This document shows, piece after piece, positions 4,981 to 5,184 of a stretch of 5,184 bases of DNA. The translations under genes and the position numbers were made by a program. Under the pieces are notes generated by a model. That model was not told the origin of the DNA and searched no databases. It worked only from the letters and a program-made list of their open reading frames with translations. The first letter of the stretch is position 1; the number at the start of each line of letters is the position of its first letter. The DNA lies in contig DIMZ01000157.1 of the NCBI GenBank assembly GCA_002425825.1, positions 1,151-6,334 on the forward strand, read 5' to 3'. Source of the DNA: Cloacimonetes bacterium UBA5553. GTDB taxonomy: Bacteria > Cloacimonadota > Cloacimonadia > Cloacimonadales > Cloacimonadaceae.

Positions 4981-5184
4981 TTAATTTTTCTTTCGCATCC
5001 TCCCGGAATCCAGTCGAGATACTTGAGACTCTAGAATTAGCTACCAAAAGGAACACTGTCTATAGTAGTGTGGGGGACAGAATTGGCGTTCATTATTGCC
5101 ATGGTCTAAATTTTATGGGAATCAGCACTGGCTATCATAAATCTTTCTATGCGCTTAGCTTCACATAAAAACGAACAGCTTGCT
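4981..5184. other. Upstream stretch with no supported gene
   Basis: About 200 bp beyond the regulatory region. On the minus strand all frames are broken by frequent stops; one frame stays open for 27 codons (5059 back to a TGA at 4978-4976) but has no start codon, so it could at most be the tail of a decayed gene. On the plus strand a frame is open to a TAA at 5166-5168, but it runs through both palindromes and arsR antisense, and I recognise no family in it. No tRNA-like fold, strong terminator or direct repeat is visible. The 5' neighbour of the operon lies outside the window. Confidence 0.5.

Noticed and set aside
4773..5168. Plus-strand open frame of 131 codons running from arsR antisense into the upstream region
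   Set aside because: It passes through arsR and both palindromes, and I recognise no domain. Only its last part lies outside arsR and the control region.

Overview
The window is almost completely filled by one minus-strand arsenic-resistance (ars) operon. Transcription starts near position 4945-4980 and runs towards position 1. In transcription order the genes are: an ArsR-type repressor (4921-4625), an ArsP/YraQ-family permease (4628-3321), a CcdA-like membrane thiol-electron carrier (3320-2607), a 76-residue thioredoxin-fold protein with a CPKC motif (2596-2366), a DGC-domain putative zinc-binding protein (2357-1968), a thioredoxin-fold lipoprotein with a CIPC motif (about 1965-1417), an ACR3 arsenite efflux carrier (1372-314), and a thioredoxin-coupled arsenate reductase ArsC cut by the window edge (293 to beyond 1). 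Gaps are -4 to 44 bp and most genes have a clear Shine-Dalgarno sequence, so this is very probably one transcript. All plus-strand open frames look like shadows of these genes.

The core functions are familiar. ArsC reduces arsenate to arsenite, ACR3 exports arsenite, and ArsR senses trivalent arsenic. What stands out is the block of five genes between repressor and ACR3. Three of them form a plausible thiol relay across the membrane: cytoplasmic small thioredoxin, then CcdA with one conserved Cys in each half, then an exported membrane-anchored thioredoxin. The other two are a permease with a CSC motif, of the family that includes the organoarsenical exporter ArsP, and a Cys-rich DGC protein of unknown function. 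I infer that the operon delivers reducing power both to ArsC in the cytoplasm and to some extracytoplasmic target, possibly an arsenical, a metal-thiol species or the permease itself. That target is not identified by the sequence.

The regulatory region (about 4922-4990) holds a 26-bp interrupted palindrome with perfect 8-bp arms and, directly upstream, a second smaller inverted repeat that contains a TTGACG -35-like hexamer. These are good candidates for ArsR operators. The remaining upstream stretch to 5184 shows no gene I can support.

The organism cannot be named from this window. Moderate GC content, strong AGGAG-type ribosome binding sites, a lipoprotein signal and an all-thiol arsenic operon without arsA/arsD fit an uncultured, probably anaerobic bacterium. 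No transposase, integrase, tRNA, rRNA or CRISPR array is visible.
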